Below are positions 34,436 to 45,511 of a DNA stretch of 64,000 bases, one piece after another (positions within the stretch are counted from its first letter, which is position 1; every line of letters starts with the position of its first letter). Source of the DNA: Rubrivivax sp. SCN 71-131 (lineage in GTDB: Bacteria > Pseudomonadota > Gammaproteobacteria > Burkholderiales > Burkholderiaceae_C); NCBI GenBank assembly GCA_001724995.1, contig MEFD01000018.1, positions 62,001 through 126,000 of the forward strand, in the 5' to 3' direction. The position numbers and the translations under genes are program-made. The notes under the pieces were generated by a model. That model saw nothing but the letters and a program-made list of their open reading frames with translations, searched no databases and was not told the origin of the DNA.

Positions 34436-35349
34436 ACCCGGCCTTCTCCGTCATCTTCCTCACCACGCTGATCGGCGCCGGGCAGGGGCTGTTCCTGGCG
34501 CTGTTCGCCGCCGAGCTGGCGGGCTTGGCCGAACACGACTTCCTGCTCGCGGCCGGCACGGTCTCGCTGGCGCTCACGGCGCTTGGCCTGCTGGCCTCCT
34601 TCTTCCACCTCGGGCGGCCCGGGCGCGCCTGGCGCGCGGCGGCGATGTGGCGTAGTTCGTGGCTGTCGCGCGAGGTCATCGTGCTGCCGCTGTTCATGGT
34701 CGGCGTCTTCTTCTGGACCCTCGGCCATGCCCTGGGCGCCCGCCTGCTGCTCGTGGGCGTGCTCACCACGCTGGCGTGCGTGGCGCTTTTCGTCTGCACG
34801 GCGATGATCTACGCCTCGCTGCGCTTCCTGCAGGAATGGGCCAGCGCCTACACGCTGCTCAACTACACGCTGCTGGGCCTGGCCTCGGGCGGCACGCTGG
34901 CCACGGCGCTGGCCGCCTTCGGCGCGCCGCGGTGGGTGCCTGGCTTCGGCGCCGCGGCGCTGGGCTTCACGCTCGCCGGCGCCATCAGCCGCGTCCTGTC
35001 GCTGCGGCGCAATGCGCGCCTCGAGCCCTTGTCGACGCCGCAGACGGCCATCGGCGTGCGCCATCCGCGCGTGGTGCAGCGCTCGATGGGCTTCATGGGC
35101 GGCTCGTTCAACACGCGCGAGTTCTTCCACGGCTGTGCGCCCGGCGCGCTGCGGCAGATCAAGTGGGGCTTTCTCCTCGGCGCCTTCGCGCTTCCGCTGG
35201 CGCTGCTCGCCGCGGGGCTGGCGGCCGGCTCGGCGCCGCTGCTGGCGCTGGCCTTCGCGGTGCAGTTCCTGGGCCTGCTGGCCGAGCGCTGGTTCTTCTT
35301 CGCGCAGGCCAACCACCCGCAGAACCTCTACTACCAGGCGGTGAGCTGA
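34432..35349 (+). CDS. soeC: SoeC, DmsC-type membrane anchor
   Basis: Polytopic membrane subunit of 305 residues with about eight hydrophobic segments, homologous to DmsC-type anchors. It would hold SoeAB on the cytoplasmic face and reduce quinone. Features include the charged loop HLGRPGRAWRA near residue 65 and the C-terminal ERWFFFAQANHPQN. It overlaps soeB by 4 bases and the next gene by one base (TGATG). Confidence 0.9.
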   Translation: MNPAFSVIFLTTLIGAGQGLFLALFAAELAGLAEHDFLLAAGTVSLALTALGLLASFFHLGRPGRAWRAAAMWRSSWLSREVIVLPLFMVGVFFWTLGHALGARLLLVGVLTTLACVALFVCTAMIYASLRFLQEWASAYTLLNYTLLGLASGGTLATALAAFGAPRWVPGFGAAALGFTLAGAISRVLSLRRNARLEPLSTPQTAIGVRHPRVVQRSMGFMGGSFNTREFFHGCAPGALRQIKWGFLLGAFALPLALLAAGLAAGSAPLLALAFAVQFLGLLAERWFFFAQANHPQNLYYQAVS

Positions 35350-36284
35350 TGCGCGGCTGGCATGCCCCGGGCATCGCGCTGCTGCTGGCCGCGGCCGCCG
35401 GCAGCGCGCAGGCCGCGGCTGCTGCCGGCGCATCGCCCACGCCGTGGTGGGTGTGGCCGCTGGCCTTGTTCCTGGCCTGCTTCGTGATGGGCATCGTGGC
35501 CGTGCCCGCGGGCATCGGCGGCGGCACGCTGTTCGTGCCCATCGTCGGCAGTTTCTTCCCCTTTCACCTCGACTTCGTGCGCGGCGCCGGGCTGCTGGTG
35601 GCGCTGGCCAGCGCCCTGTCGGCGGGGCCGGTGCTGCTGCGCGGCGGCCTGGCCAGCCTGCGGCTGGCGGTGCCGCTGGCGCTGCTGGCCTCGGCCTCGT
35701 CGATCGGCGGCGCGCTGCTCGGGCTGGCGATGCCGGCGCAGCAGGTGCAGATCCTGCTCGGCGTGCTGGTGCTGGGCATCGTGGTGCTGATGGTGCTGTC
35801 GAAGAAGAGCGAGTTTCCGCAGGTCGGGCGCCCCGACGCGCTGGCGCAGGCGCTGGCCCTGCAGGGCGTCTTCCACGACCGCGCCTCGGGCCGCAGCGTG
35901 CAATGGCAGGTGCATCGAACGCTCCCGGGGCTGCTGCTGTTCCTGGGCATCGGCGTGCTCGCCGGGATGTTCGGCATCGGCGCCGGCTGGGCCAACGTGC
36001 CGGTGCTCAACCTGCTGATGGGCGCGCCGCTGAAGATTGCCGCCGGCACCTCGGGGCTGGTGCTGTCGCTGGTCGATTCGTCGGCGGCCTGGGTCTACAT
36101 CAACCAGGGTGCCGTGCTGCCGATGATCGCCGTGCCCTCGGTGGTGGGCATGATGCTGGGCGCGCGTATCGGCGCGCGGCTGCTGGACGTGCTCGCGGGC
36201 GCGGTGATCCGTCGCCTGGTGATCGCGGTGCTGCTCTTCGCCGGCGTGCGCGCGCTGCTTAAGGGGCTGGGGGTGTGGCCGTGA
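35349..36284 (+). CDS. TauE/SafE-family sulfite or organosulfur exporter
   Basis: Membrane protein of 311 residues with an N-terminal hydrophobic signal-like segment and about eight further helices, arranged in two repeats (for example GGTLFVPIVGSFFP near residue 58 and ANVPVLNLLMG near residue 218). TauE/SafE proteins move sulfite, sulfoacetate or related anions. Here it overlaps soeC, so export of sulfite or sulfate tied to SoeABC is the likely job. The cargo is inferred from context. Confidence 0.87.
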   Translation: MRGWHAPGIALLLAAAAGSAQAAAAAGASPTPWWVWPLALFLACFVMGIVAVPAGIGGGTLFVPIVGSFFPFHLDFVRGAGLLVALASALSAGPVLLRGGLASLRLAVPLALLASASSIGGALLGLAMPAQQVQILLGVLVLGIVVLMVLSKKSEFPQVGRPDALAQALALQGVFHDRASGRSVQWQVHRTLPGLLLFLGIGVLAGMFGIGAGWANVPVLNLLMGAPLKIAAGTSGLVLSLVDSSAAWVYINQGAVLPMIAVPSVVGMMLGARIGARLLDVLAGAVIRRLVIAVLLFAGVRALLKGLGVWP

Positions 36285-36706
36285 ACGCTGCCGGCGAGGG
36301 CCCCGCGCCGCAGAGTGCCGAGCAGCTGCGCTACGCACGGCTGCTGGACTGGGGGGCGCGCGCCGGCCTGCTCGTGCTGTTGATCAGCTTCGCGGCCTAC
36401 GCCAGCGGGCTGCTCGAGGCGCATGTTCCGCTGTCCCGGCTGCCCGAGCTCTGGGGACACCCGGTGGGCCGCTACCTGGAGCTCACCGGCGCGCCCACCG
36501 GCTGGGACTGGCTGGCGCTGCTGCACAAGGGCGACGTCGCCGGCCTGCTGGGCATCGCCCTGCTGGCCGGGTGTTCGCTGCCGTGCCTGCTGGCGCTGGT
36601 GCCGCTGTATCTGCGCCGTGGCGATCGCCACTACGCCGCGCTGTGCGTGGCCCAGGTGCTGGTGGTGCTGCTGGCGGCCTCGGGCTGGCTCGCCGGAGGG
36701 CACTGA
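36281..36706 (+). CDS. Small three-helix membrane protein (DUF1634-like)
   Basis: A 141-residue protein with three hydrophobic segments (around residues 28-46, 89-112 and 118-137). DUF1634 proteins are small membrane proteins often found beside TauE/SafE genes, and the position fits that, but I cannot confirm the family. I place the start at GTG 36281, which overlaps the exporter stop as GTGA; an in-frame GTG at 36275 would add two residues. Probably an accessory of the transporter. Confidence 0.65.
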   Translation: MNAAGEGPAPQSAEQLRYARLLDWGARAGLLVLLISFAAYASGLLEAHVPLSRLPELWGHPVGRYLELTGAPTGWDWLALLHKGDVAGLLGIALLAGCSLPCLLALVPLYLRRGDRHYAALCVAQVLVVLLAASGWLAGGH

Positions 36707-36715
36707 ACCTGGCGC

Positions 36716-36731
36716 GGCCCGGCCACGGGCC
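36716..36731 (+). terminator. Short hairpin between the soe operon and fadL-like gene
   Basis: GGCCCG and CGGGCC form a 6-base-pair stem with a GCCA loop, 9 bases after the small membrane protein. No T-run follows. It may attenuate read-through; it is weak evidence. Confidence 0.3.
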
Positions 36732-36772
36732 ATCAGATTCCCGTGTTTCGAGATCCGCCACAGGAGGCGACG

Positions 36773-38107
36773 ATGACGACGACGAGAACCTGTCTGCGAC
36801 CCACGGCCCTGGCAGCGCTGGCCGCGCTGTGTGCCGCCGTGACGGCACCGGCCCGGGCCACCAACGGCATGAACATGGAGGGCTACGGACCGGTGTCGAC
36901 CGGCATGGGCGGCGCCAGCCAGGCCATCGACCACGGCACGGCGGCGATGGCGCAGAACCCGGCAACGCTGGGCCTGATGGCCGCCGGCAGCGCACGCCTG
37001 GACCTCGCCCTCGGCCGCCTCGGGCCGAAGGTGAGCAGCAGCGTGCCGGGGATGCCCGGCGCCGACTCCAGCGGCACTGCCTACTACATGCCCGCCCTCG
37101 GCTACGTGCGCCGCCAGGGGGCGCTGAGCTGGGGCCTGGGCGTGTTCGCGCAAGGCGGCATGGGCACCGACTACGACGCCGACAGCTTCCTGGCCATGGG
37201 CTCGGGGCAGCCGGTGCGCTCGGAGCTGGGCGTCGGCCGGCTGCTGCTGCCGCTGGCCTGGCAGGCCACGCCCGAACTGAGCCTGGGCGGCTCGCTCGAT
37301 TTCGTCTGGGCCACGCTGGACATGCGCATGGCGGCCAGCGGCGCGCAGCTCGGCGGCCTGGTCACGGGCGCCAGCGGCAACCTGGGCATGGCGCTGCCGG
37401 CGTTGGCGAGCGCGCCGTGGGCGCGCATCGACTTCTCCAATAGCAGCGACTTCAGCGGCGCCGCGCGCGCCACCGGCTGGGCGGCCAAGCTCGGCGCCGT
37501 CTGGCGCGCCACGCCGGAGCTCACGCTGGGGGCCTCCTACCAGTCCGAGACCTCGCTGGGCGACATGAAGACCTCCGCGGCGGGGGCGTCGATGAGCGCC
37601 GCGGGCGGCTTCGCCGACAGCGGCCGCCTGACGGTGGTCGACTTCCAGTGGCCGGCCACCGCGGCGCTGGGCCTGGCGTGGCAGCGCGGGCCGGTGCTGC
37701 TGGCGGCCGACGTGAAGCGCATCGAGTGGTCGGGCGTGATGAAGGACTTCCGCATGCGCTACGACAGCGGTGGCATGGGCGGCTCGGTGAGCTTCGTGCT
37801 GCCGCAGAACTGGAAGAACCAGACCGTCCTCAACCTCGGCGCGGCCCTGGCCGTGAGCCCCGCGCTGACGCTGCGCGCAGGCTACAACCACGCCGGCAAT
37901 CCCATCCCCGACGCCGACGTGCACCCGCTGTTCCCGGCGACCGTGAAGACGCACTACACGCTGGGCCTGGGCTGGCAGCCGTCGGGCGCGGGCGAGTTCA
38001 ACGTCGCGTTGACGATCACCCCCAAGGCCACCGTCACCAACGGCCAGGGGGTGCAGGTCACGCACCGTCAGACCAACCTGCAGCTGATGTACTCGCTGCG
38101 GTTCTGA
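36773..38107 (+). CDS. FadL/OmpP1-family outer-membrane porin
   Basis: A 444-residue outer-membrane protein. It has a signal peptide (residues 1-29, ending ARA before TNGMNMEGYG), the FadL-type N-terminal hatch, alternating beta strands and a C-terminal phenylalanine (MYSLRF). FadL proteins move hydrophobic molecules into the periplasm. AGGAGG at 36762-36767 supports the ATG at 36773. It follows soeABC and the TauE-type gene, so hydrophobic sulfur or acyl compounds are possible substrates, but context is the only hint. Its stop abuts that of the next gene. Confidence 0.87.
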   Translation: MTTTRTCLRPTALAALAALCAAVTAPARATNGMNMEGYGPVSTGMGGASQAIDHGTAAMAQNPATLGLMAAGSARLDLALGRLGPKVSSSVPGMPGADSSGTAYYMPALGYVRRQGALSWGLGVFAQGGMGTDYDADSFLAMGSGQPVRSELGVGRLLLPLAWQATPELSLGGSLDFVWATLDMRMAASGAQLGGLVTGASGNLGMALPALASAPWARIDFSNSSDFSGAARATGWAAKLGAVWRATPELTLGASYQSETSLGDMKTSAAGASMSAAGGFADSGRLTVVDFQWPATAALGLAWQRGPVLLAADVKRIEWSGVMKDFRMRYDSGGMGGSVSFVLPQNWKNQTVLNLGAALAVSPALTLRAGYNHAGNPIPDADVHPLFPATVKTHYTLGLGWQPSGAGEFNVALTITPKATVTNGQGVQVTHRQTNLQLMYSLRF

Positions 38108-39343
<1,236 letters not shown>

Positions 39344-39360
39344 CGTCGCCTCGGGGGTTC

Positions 39361-40911
39361 TCAGGCCTGCGCCCGGCGCATCGGTGCGGGTTCGATGCGC
39401 AGCAACTCGCGGTACTTGGCGACCGTGCGCCGCGCGACCTGGATGCCCTGCTCCTCGAGCATCGCGGAGAGCCGGCTGTCGGAGAGCGGCCGGCTGCGAT
39501 CCTCGGCGTCGACGAGCTGGCGGATGAGTGCGCGCACGGCCGTGCTGCTGGCGTTGCCGCCGGTTTCGGTATGCAGGCTCGAGCCGAAGAAGTACTTGAG
39601 CTCGTAGGTCCCCATCGGCGTGCTCATGTACTTGGCGGTGGTGACGCGCGAGATCGTGCTCTCGTGCAGGCTCAGCTCCTCGGCGATCTCGCGCAGCACC
39701 AGCGGCTTCATGGCGATCGCGCCGTGGGTGAAGAAGCTCTTCTGGCGCTCGACGATGGCCTGCGAGACGCGCAGGATGGTGTCGAAACGCTGCTGGATGT
39801 TGCGCACGAACCAGCGTGCCTCCTGCAGCCGCGCCGAGAGGTCCGGGGCGCTGCCGCGCTGGCCGCGCAGCGCCCTGGCGTAGAGGTCGTTGACGCGCAG
39901 GCGCGGCATGACGTCGGGGTTGAGCACGGTCTTCAAGCCGCCGCGCGTGCGCTGCACGAGCACGTCGGGGACGACGACCTGCCCCTCGACGTCGGCGAAG
40001 GGGCGACCGGGCTTGGGCTCGCAGGCGGTGATCATTGCCTGCGCCGCGCGCAACTGCTCCTCGCTGCCGCCGGTGAGGACGGCCAGGCGGCGCAGGTCGC
40101 GCCGCGCCAGGTGCTCGAGGTGCTTCTCGCAGATGGCGATGGCCAACCGCCGTTCGGGGCTCTTCGCATGGCGCTCGCGCAACTGCAGCACCAGGCATTC
40201 GGAGAGGCTGCGCGCGCCGACGCCGGTGGGCTCGAGGTTGTGCAGCCAGCGCAGCGCGCAGCGCAGCCGCTCGTCCAGCGCCTCGCGCGCCTGCGCGTCG
40301 GCCTGGCCCAGCAGTTCGGACAGGCGCGCGGCGATCTCGTCCAGCGGATCGGCGAGGTAGCCGTCGGCGTCCAGCGATTCGATCAGCGCCTCGAGCGCGA
40401 GCCGGTCTTCGGGCGCGAGCCGCATGCCGACGGTCTGGGCGCGCAAGTGGTCCTGCAGGCTCGTGCCGGCGGCGCGGCGGTCCTGCGGATCGCCTTCCTC
40501 CTCGCCTGCCGCGGCGCTCGCGCCCGCCGCGCGTGCCGAAGGCGTTTCGCCGATGCCGTCGAAGTCGTCGCCTTCGGTGCCGTTCTCCCAGTCCTCGTGC
40601 GCCGTGGTGCCGAAGTCGCCTGCGCTGACCTCGGCGAGCGCCGCCTCGTCGCCTGCGCCGCCTTCCTCGGCCTCGCGATCGTCGCCCTTGTCGCGCGAGG
40701 AGGCGCGGTCGTCGGCCAGGCGCCGATCCAGCGGCGTCTCGAAGGGGCTGGCCGCGTCCTCCTCCAGGTCGAGGAAGGGGTTCTGGTCGAGCATCTGCCC
40801 GACCTCCTGGTGCAGCTCCAGCGTCGAGAGCTGCAGCAGGCGGATCGACTGCTGCAGCTGCGGCGTCAGCGCCAGGTGCTGCGAGAGCCGGACCTGAAGC
40901 GAGGGCTTCAT
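39361..40911 (-). CDS. rpoN: RNA polymerase sigma-54 factor
   Basis: Sigma-54 of 516 residues. Region I is glutamine-rich (LTPQLQQSIRLLQLS), region II is acidic (about residues 50-150), and the C-terminal helix-turn-helix and RpoN box (ARRTVAKYRE) are present. It directs transcription of nitrogen, motility and other genes through -24/-12 promoters. The ATG at 40911 opens just after the lptB stop region, in the usual lptA-lptB-rpoN order. Length is slightly above the E. coli protein. Confidence 0.96.
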   Translation of the reverse strand: MKPSLQVRLSQHLALTPQLQQSIRLLQLSTLELHQEVGQMLDQNPFLDLEEDAASPFETPLDRRLADDRASSRDKGDDREAEEGGAGDEAALAEVSAGDFGTTAHEDWENGTEGDDFDGIGETPSARAAGASAAAGEEEGDPQDRRAAGTSLQDHLRAQTVGMRLAPEDRLALEALIESLDADGYLADPLDEIAARLSELLGQADAQAREALDERLRCALRWLHNLEPTGVGARSLSECLVLQLRERHAKSPERRLAIAICEKHLEHLARRDLRRLAVLTGGSEEQLRAAQAMITACEPKPGRPFADVEGQVVVPDVLVQRTRGGLKTVLNPDVMPRLRVNDLYARALRGQRGSAPDLSARLQEARWFVRNIQQRFDTILRVSQAIVERQKSFFTHGAIAMKPLVLREIAEELSLHESTISRVTTAKYMSTPMGTYELKYFFGSSLHTETGGNASSTAVRALIRQLVDAEDRSRPLSDSRLSAMLEEQGIQVARRTVAKYRELLRIEPAPMRRAQA

Positions 40912-40912
40912 G

Positions 40913-41686
40913 TCACATCCGGAAGTGCTCGCCGAGGTAGACCTTGCGCACCTCGGCGTTGGCGACGATCTCGGTGGGCGTGCCTTCGGCCAGCACGCGG
41001 CCCTCGCTGATGATGTAGGCGCGGTCGCAGATGCCAAGCGTCTCGCGCACGTTGTGGTCGGTGATGAGCACGCCGATGCCGCGCTGGCGCAGGAAGCCGA
41101 TGATGCGCTGGATCTCGATCACGGCGATCGGATCGACTCCGGCGAAGGGCTCGTCGAGCAGGATGAAGCGCGGCTGCGTCGCCAGCGCGCGCGCGATCTC
41201 GACGCGGCGCCGCTCGCCGCCGGAGAGCGCGGGCGCGGGCGAGTCGCGCAGCTTCTCGATGCCGAGGTCGGCGAGCAGTTGCTCCAACCGTTCGTTGATG
41301 CGGTTCGCCGGCAAGGGTCGGCCATCGGCTGCGAACTGCAGTTCGAGCATGGCGCGGATGTTCTCCTCCACCGTCAGCTTGCGGAAGATCGACGCCTCCT
41401 GCGGCAGGTAGGACAGCCCCAGGCGCGAGCGGCGGTGGATCGGCAGGCCCTGGATCGGCGTGCCGTCGATGCGGATCTCGCCGTCGTCGGCGCGCACGAG
41501 GCCGACCACCATGTAAAAGGTCGTCGTCTTTCCGGCGCCGTTGGGGCCGAGCAGGCCGACGACCTCGCCCGCGCCCACCGCCAGATGCACGTCGTGCACG
41601 ACGCGGCGCGCGCCGTAGGACTTGGCCAGGCGCTCGGCCTCCAGGCGGCTTGCCGCCGCCGGTGCAGAGGGCGCGGCCGCGGCCAT
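40913..41686 (-). CDS. lptB: LPS export ATPase LptB
   Basis: Cytoplasmic ATPase of the LptB2FG lipopolysaccharide exporter, 257 residues. Walker A is [11 protein letters not shown], the signature is [15 protein letters not shown], Walker B is FILLDEP, and the H-loop is TDHNVRET. The ATG at 41686 overlaps the lptA stop (TGATG). The order lptA-lptB-rpoN is conserved in Proteobacteria. Confidence 0.96.
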   Translation of the reverse strand: MAAAAPSAPAAASRLEAERLAKSYGARRVVHDVHLAVGAGEVVGLLGPNGAGKTTTFYMVVGLVRADDGEIRIDGTPIQGLPIHRRSRLGLSYLPQEASIFRKLTVEENIRAMLELQFAADGRPLPANRINERLEQLLADLGIEKLRDSPAPALSGGERRRVEIARALATQPRFILLDEPFAGVDPIAVIEIQRIIGFLRQRGIGVLITDHNVRETLGICDRAYIISEGRVLAEGTPTEIVANAEVRKVYLGEHFRM

Positions 41687-42309
41687 CAACGTGCCGGGCG
41701 CGAGGCCGCCTGGTCCGTGCTGCGCGGGGCGAGCACGGCGCGCACGCGGGCGTCGGCGCCGGCGCCGATGCTGCTGCCCCCTTGGGCGCTGAACATCTCC
41801 GCGGCGTGGTTCCAGGTGATCTGCGCGCCGGTGATTTCGTCCAGCGTGCGGCTGCCCCCGGTGCGGCGCACGAGCGCGTTGCCGATGAAACGCAGCACCT
41901 CGGCCTTGCCGTCGAACTCGACGCGTAGCGCCTGGCCCTCGACGTACTCGTCGACGCCGTCGCGCTTCTGGCGGTAGCTGACGGGCGCCGCAGCACTGCC
42001 CCAGGCCGTGGCCTGGTAGTAGCCGTCGGGCGTCTGGCGGATCTCGACGCGCTCAGCCTTGATGAGCATCGTCCCCTGCGTGATGACGACGTGGCCCTCG
42101 AAGCGGCTGACCTGGTTCAGCAGGTCGGCGCTGCCCGAGCGGTCGGCCTGGATCTCCATCGGCAGGCGGCTGTCGGCCTTCTCGGCGCGCGCCGCGGGGC
42201 TCGCCAGCACGCAGGCGAGCAGCAGCGCCGCCAGCGGGCCGAGGCGGCTGGCGGACCGAGTTCCGGGGATCGCAGGGTGGCGCATGTGCGGCATGAAACT
42301 TGCAGACAT
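41686..42309 (-). CDS. lptA: LPS transport periplasmic protein LptA
   Basis: Periplasmic bridge protein of lipopolysaccharide transport, 207 residues, with an N-terminal signal peptide (hydrophobic run [11 protein letters not shown], cleavage after ARA) and the OstA-like fold ([23 protein letters not shown]). Alternative starts at ATG 42294 and 42285 are possible. An imperfect inverted repeat, GAAACTTGCA/TGCAGGTTTC, at 42295-42325 spans the first start. The lptC gene that usually precedes it is absent; dsbA lies upstream instead. Confidence 0.88.
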   Translation of the reverse strand: MSASFMPHMRHPAIPGTRSASRLGPLAALLLACVLASPAARAEKADSRLPMEIQADRSGSADLLNQVSRFEGHVVITQGTMLIKAERVEIRQTPDGYYQATAWGSAAAPVSYRQKRDGVDEYVEGQALRVEFDGKAEVLRFIGNALVRRTGGSRTLDEITGAQITWNHAAEMFSAQGGSSIGAGADARVRAVLAPRSTDQAASRPAR

Positions 42310-42394
42310 TCTAGTTGCAGGTTTCCGCCGCGGGGCGCGAAAAGCGGTAATTTGCGCGGCCTTGCCGCGCCCGTCGCATTCGCTGCCTGCGGGC

Positions 42395-43039
42395 TCAGCC
42401 CTTGCGCGCGAACTGGATCAGGTAGTCTGCCACCTGCAAGGCCCGCTCGTGGCTGCCGGTGAGCGAGGCAGACGTGAAATATCGACCGGCAATGCCCAGC
42501 AGCGGCACGCCGTCGACCTTGTAGGCGTCCGAGAGCTGGCGCGCCCTGGCTGCCTTGGTGTTGACCTGGAACGAGCGGTAGGCGTCGAGGAACTTCGCCT
42601 TGTCGGCGCCGGCTGCAGTGGCGATCGAAACGGCGTCGTTGTCGCTGATCAGCCGCTGGCCCTGGGTGTGGATGGCGGCAAAGATTTTGCGGTGCGCCGT
42701 CTCCAGCGCGCCGATCTCTTCCAGCGCATAGAACAGCTTTTGCCCCACCTGGTGGCGCGCCGTGAAGCCCACCGGCACACGGCGGAAGGCGACGTCGGCG
42801 CCCAGGCGCCTGGACCAGGCGTCTAGCAGCGGCTCGAAGACGTTGCAGTGCGGGCATTCGTACCAGAAGAACTCGCTGACATCGATCTTGCCCGGGGGCG
42901 GCAGCAAGGCCGCGGGCAGCGGCTGGGCCAGCTTGACGTACTGGCTGCCCTCGGCCGGTGCCTGCGCGCGGGCCGTGCCGCTTGCCGCCAGGGCAAGGCC
43001 GACGCCGGCCAGTTGGATCGAGAAGTCGCGGCGCTTCAT
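42395..43039 (-). CDS. dsbA: Thiol:disulfide interchange protein DsbA
   Basis: Periplasmic disulfide oxidase, 214 residues, with a signal peptide and thioredoxin fold. The active site is CPHC (FFWYECPHCNVF near residue 62), with the cis-proline in VDGVPLLGIAG. AAAGGA precedes the ATG at 43039. Electron flow to DsbB and folding of exported cysteine proteins is its usual role; cytochromes of the dsr system would be possible clients, but that is general. Confidence 0.92.
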   Translation of the reverse strand: MKRRDFSIQLAGVGLALAASGTARAQAPAEGSQYVKLAQPLPAALLPPPGKIDVSEFFWYECPHCNVFEPLLDAWSRRLGADVAFRRVPVGFTARHQVGQKLFYALEEIGALETAHRKIFAAIHTQGQRLISDNDAVSIATAAGADKAKFLDAYRSFQVNTKAARARQLSDAYKVDGVPLLGIAGRYFTSASLTGSHERALQVADYLIQFARKG

Positions 43040-43142
43040 GAGAGTCCTTTCGGGGTCTGGGTCGTGAAAGACGTCAGTGGATTCGGCGGCCCGGGGCGGA
43101 GTTCCACGGGGCGCGCTGCCGCGCGGGCCCGCCGTCGCGCCC

Positions 43143-43766
43143 TCACGGACGCTGCTCCGCGCGCACGAGTTGCGACTCGATGCTCGAGGCCAGCAGCCGG
43201 CTCTGCAGCCCTTCGGCCTCGCTGCGCGTCGGGTAGGGGCCCATGCGCACGCGGTAGACGACGCGGCCGTGCTGATCGCGTTCGCTGATGCGTGCGCCAT
43301 GGCCGAGCATGGCCAGCCTGGCCCTCTGCTGCTCGGCTTCCTCGATGCGCGAGTAGGCGCCGGCCTGCACGAAAAAGACGATGCCTGCCGGGATCTGCGG
43401 CCCTGGCGTCTGCGCGCCGGAGAGGATGGTCGCCGGGTCAAGGCCCGCGGCGCCGCTGCCGGCGCTGGCCGGCGCCGCCGTCGCCAGCGCGGCGCCAGCC
43501 GACGATGCGGCCGAGGCGGCGGCGCTTGCGGCCTGCGCCACGCGCGGGGGCTTGCCCGCCAGCGGCGCGTTCGGATCCCAGTTGCGGTTGCGCTGCTGCT
43601 CGGCCTGGTCCTGCTCGGCGGTGCGCTGCGGCACCTTGTCGATGAAGGGCACCGGCACCTTGGTGATGTAGAGCGCCACGCCCAGGGCCAGCGCCAGGCC
43701 CAGCAGCAGCCCGAACACCAGCCCGAGCACGAAGCCGCCGTGCTGCGGCTGCCTGGCGCGCGTCAT
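43143..43766 (-). CDS. SPOR-domain cell-division protein, FtsN-like
   Basis: A 207-residue bitopic membrane protein. A transmembrane helix near residues 12-36 is followed by an alanine-rich periplasmic linker and a C-terminal SPOR domain (residues about 125-205, opening [15 protein letters not shown]). SPOR domains bind denuded septal peptidoglycan. The argS stop overlaps its start by 4 bases. The order argS-SPOR-dsbA is typical of Burkholderiales. Confidence 0.88.
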   Translation of the reverse strand: MTRARQPQHGGFVLGLVFGLLLGLALALGVALYITKVPVPFIDKVPQRTAEQDQAEQQRNRNWDPNAPLAGKPPRVAQAASAAASAASSAGAALATAAPASAGSGAAGLDPATILSGAQTPGPQIPAGIVFFVQAGAYSRIEEAEQQRARLAMLGHGARISERDQHGRVVYRVRMGPYPTRSEAEGLQSRLLASSIESQLVRAEQRP

Positions 43767-45511
43767 GCGCCGGCCTCCGCGGCGGCGGCCACCCGCTGCA
43801 GGGACTGCGGCGCGCTCACCCCGAGCACGGCAAGCCCCGCCCGCAGCACGGAGCGCGTGGCCGCCAGCAGCGCCATGCGCGCGCGCGTGAGCGCCTCATC
43901 CTCGCCGAGGAAGCGCTCGGCCGCGTACCACGCGTGCAGTGCCGCGGCGAGGTCGCGCAGGTAGAAGGCGACGTCGTGCGGCGCCAGGTCCGTGGTTGCG
44001 CGCGTGAGCATGTCCGGGTAGTCGGCCAGGCGCAGCAGCAGTGCCTGTTCGCTGGGCGCCACAAGCCGCGCGAGGTCGGCACCGGCCAGCGTCGCGGCCG
44101 AGGCGTCGCCACCCTTGTCGGCGTACTGCGCCAGCACCGAGCAGATGCGCGCATGCGCGTACTGCACGTAGAAGACCGGGTTCTCGTCGCTCTGCGCCAG
44201 CGCCAGGTCGACGTCGAAGACGAACTCGGTGTCGGCCTTGCGGCTGATGAGGAAGAAGCGCACCGCGTCGCGGCTGGTCCACTCGACCAGGTCGCGCAGC
44301 GTCACGTAGCTGCCGGCGCGCTTGGAGATCTTCACCTCCTGGCCGCCGCGCATCACCGTCACCATCTTGTGCAGCACGTAGTCCGGGAAACCCTTCGGGA
44401 TGCCCAGGTCGAGCGCCTGCAGCCCGGCGCGCACGCGCGCGATGGTGCCGTGGTGATCGCTTCCCTGGACGTTGATGACCTTCGTGAAGCCGCGCTCGAA
44501 CTTGTCGACGTGGTAGGCGACGTCCGGGACGAAGTAGGTGTAGGGCGAGCCCGCCGCGGCGTCGCTGCCCGCGGGCAGCGACTTGCGCATGACGCGGTCC
44601 TTGTCGTCGCCGAAGTCGGTGCTGCGCAGCCACAGCGCGCCGTCCTGCTCGTAGGTGTGGCCGCTGTGCACCAGGCGGTCCACGGTGGCCTGCACGCGGC
44701 CGCTGGTGTAGAGGCTGGATTCGAGGTAGTAGCGGTCGAAGCGCAGGCCGAAGGCCTGCAGGTCCAGGTCCTGCTCGTGGCGCAGGTAGGCGACGGCGAA
44801 CTGGCGGATGTCGTCGAGGTCGTCGGCATCGCCGCTGGCGGTGAAGGCGCGATCGTCGGCCTTCACCGTGCTGCGGCGGCGATAGTCGCCGGCGATGTCC
44901 TGGATGTAGTCGCCGTTGTAGGCCGACTCGGGCCAGCCCTCGTCGCCCGGCGCCAGGCCGCGCAGGCGGCACTGCGTCGACTGCGCCAGCGTGGCGATCT
45001 GCACGCCCGCGTCGTTGTAATAGAACTCGCGGTGCACCTGCCAGCCCTGGCTTGCGAGCAGGTTGCACAGCGCGTCGCCGAGGGCCGCCTGGCGCGCGTG
45101 GCCGACGTGCAGCGGCCCGGTCGGGTTGGCGGAGACGAACTCGACCATCACGCGCTGGCCGCTGGCCGGGCGCTGGCCGAAGGCCGCACCCGCTGCCAGC
45201 ACCTCGGCGACGATGCGCTGCCGTGCCGCGGGGGTCAGGCGCAGGTTGACGAAGCCCGGGCCGGCGATCTCGAGCGCCGTCACCCAGCGCTGCACGACCG
45301 GGTCGGCGCGCAGCGCATCGACCAGGGCCTGGGCGATCTCGCGCGGGTTCTTCTTCAGGCTGCGCGCCAGCGGCATCGCCGCGGTGATCGCCAGGTCGCC
45401 GTGCGCGGCCTGCTTGGGCGACTCGAACGCCGCCACCGGCGGCGCGTCGGGGGCCAGTCCTGCCAGCGCGCGCGACAGCGCCTGCAGCAGTTCCTGCTTG
45501 GCTTGGATCAT
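43763..45511 (-). CDS. argS: Arginyl-tRNA synthetase
   Basis: Class I aminoacyl-tRNA synthetase, 582 residues. An N-terminal Add1-like domain is followed by the HIGH-type motif ([15 protein letters not shown]) and the C-terminal DALR anticodon-binding domain. The HHGT stretch near residue 325 and the KMSK-equivalent KISKRAG near residue 375 are visible. Housekeeping role: charging tRNA-Arg. Confidence 0.96.
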   Translation of the reverse strand: MIQAKQELLQALSRALAGLAPDAPPVAAFESPKQAAHGDLAITAAMPLARSLKKNPREIAQALVDALRADPVVQRWVTALEIAGPGFVNLRLTPAARQRIVAEVLAAGAAFGQRPASGQRVMVEFVSANPTGPLHVGHARQAALGDALCNLLASQGWQVHREFYYNDAGVQIATLAQSTQCRLRGLAPGDEGWPESAYNGDYIQDIAGDYRRRSTVKADDRAFTASGDADDLDDIRQFAVAYLRHEQDLDLQAFGLRFDRYYLESSLYTSGRVQATVDRLVHSGHTYEQDGALWLRSTDFGDDKDRVMRKSLPAGSDAAAGSPYTYFVPDVAYHVDKFERGFTKVINVQGSDHHGTIARVRAGLQALDLGIPKGFPDYVLHKMVTVMRGGQEVKISKRAGSYVTLRDLVEWTSRDAVRFFLISRKADTEFVFDVDLALAQSDENPVFYVQYAHARICSVLAQYADKGGDASAATLAGADLARLVAPSEQALLLRLADYPDMLTRATTDLAPHDVAFYLRDLAAALHAWYAAERFLGEDEALTRARMALLAATRSVLRAGLAVLGVSAPQSLQRVAAAAEAGA

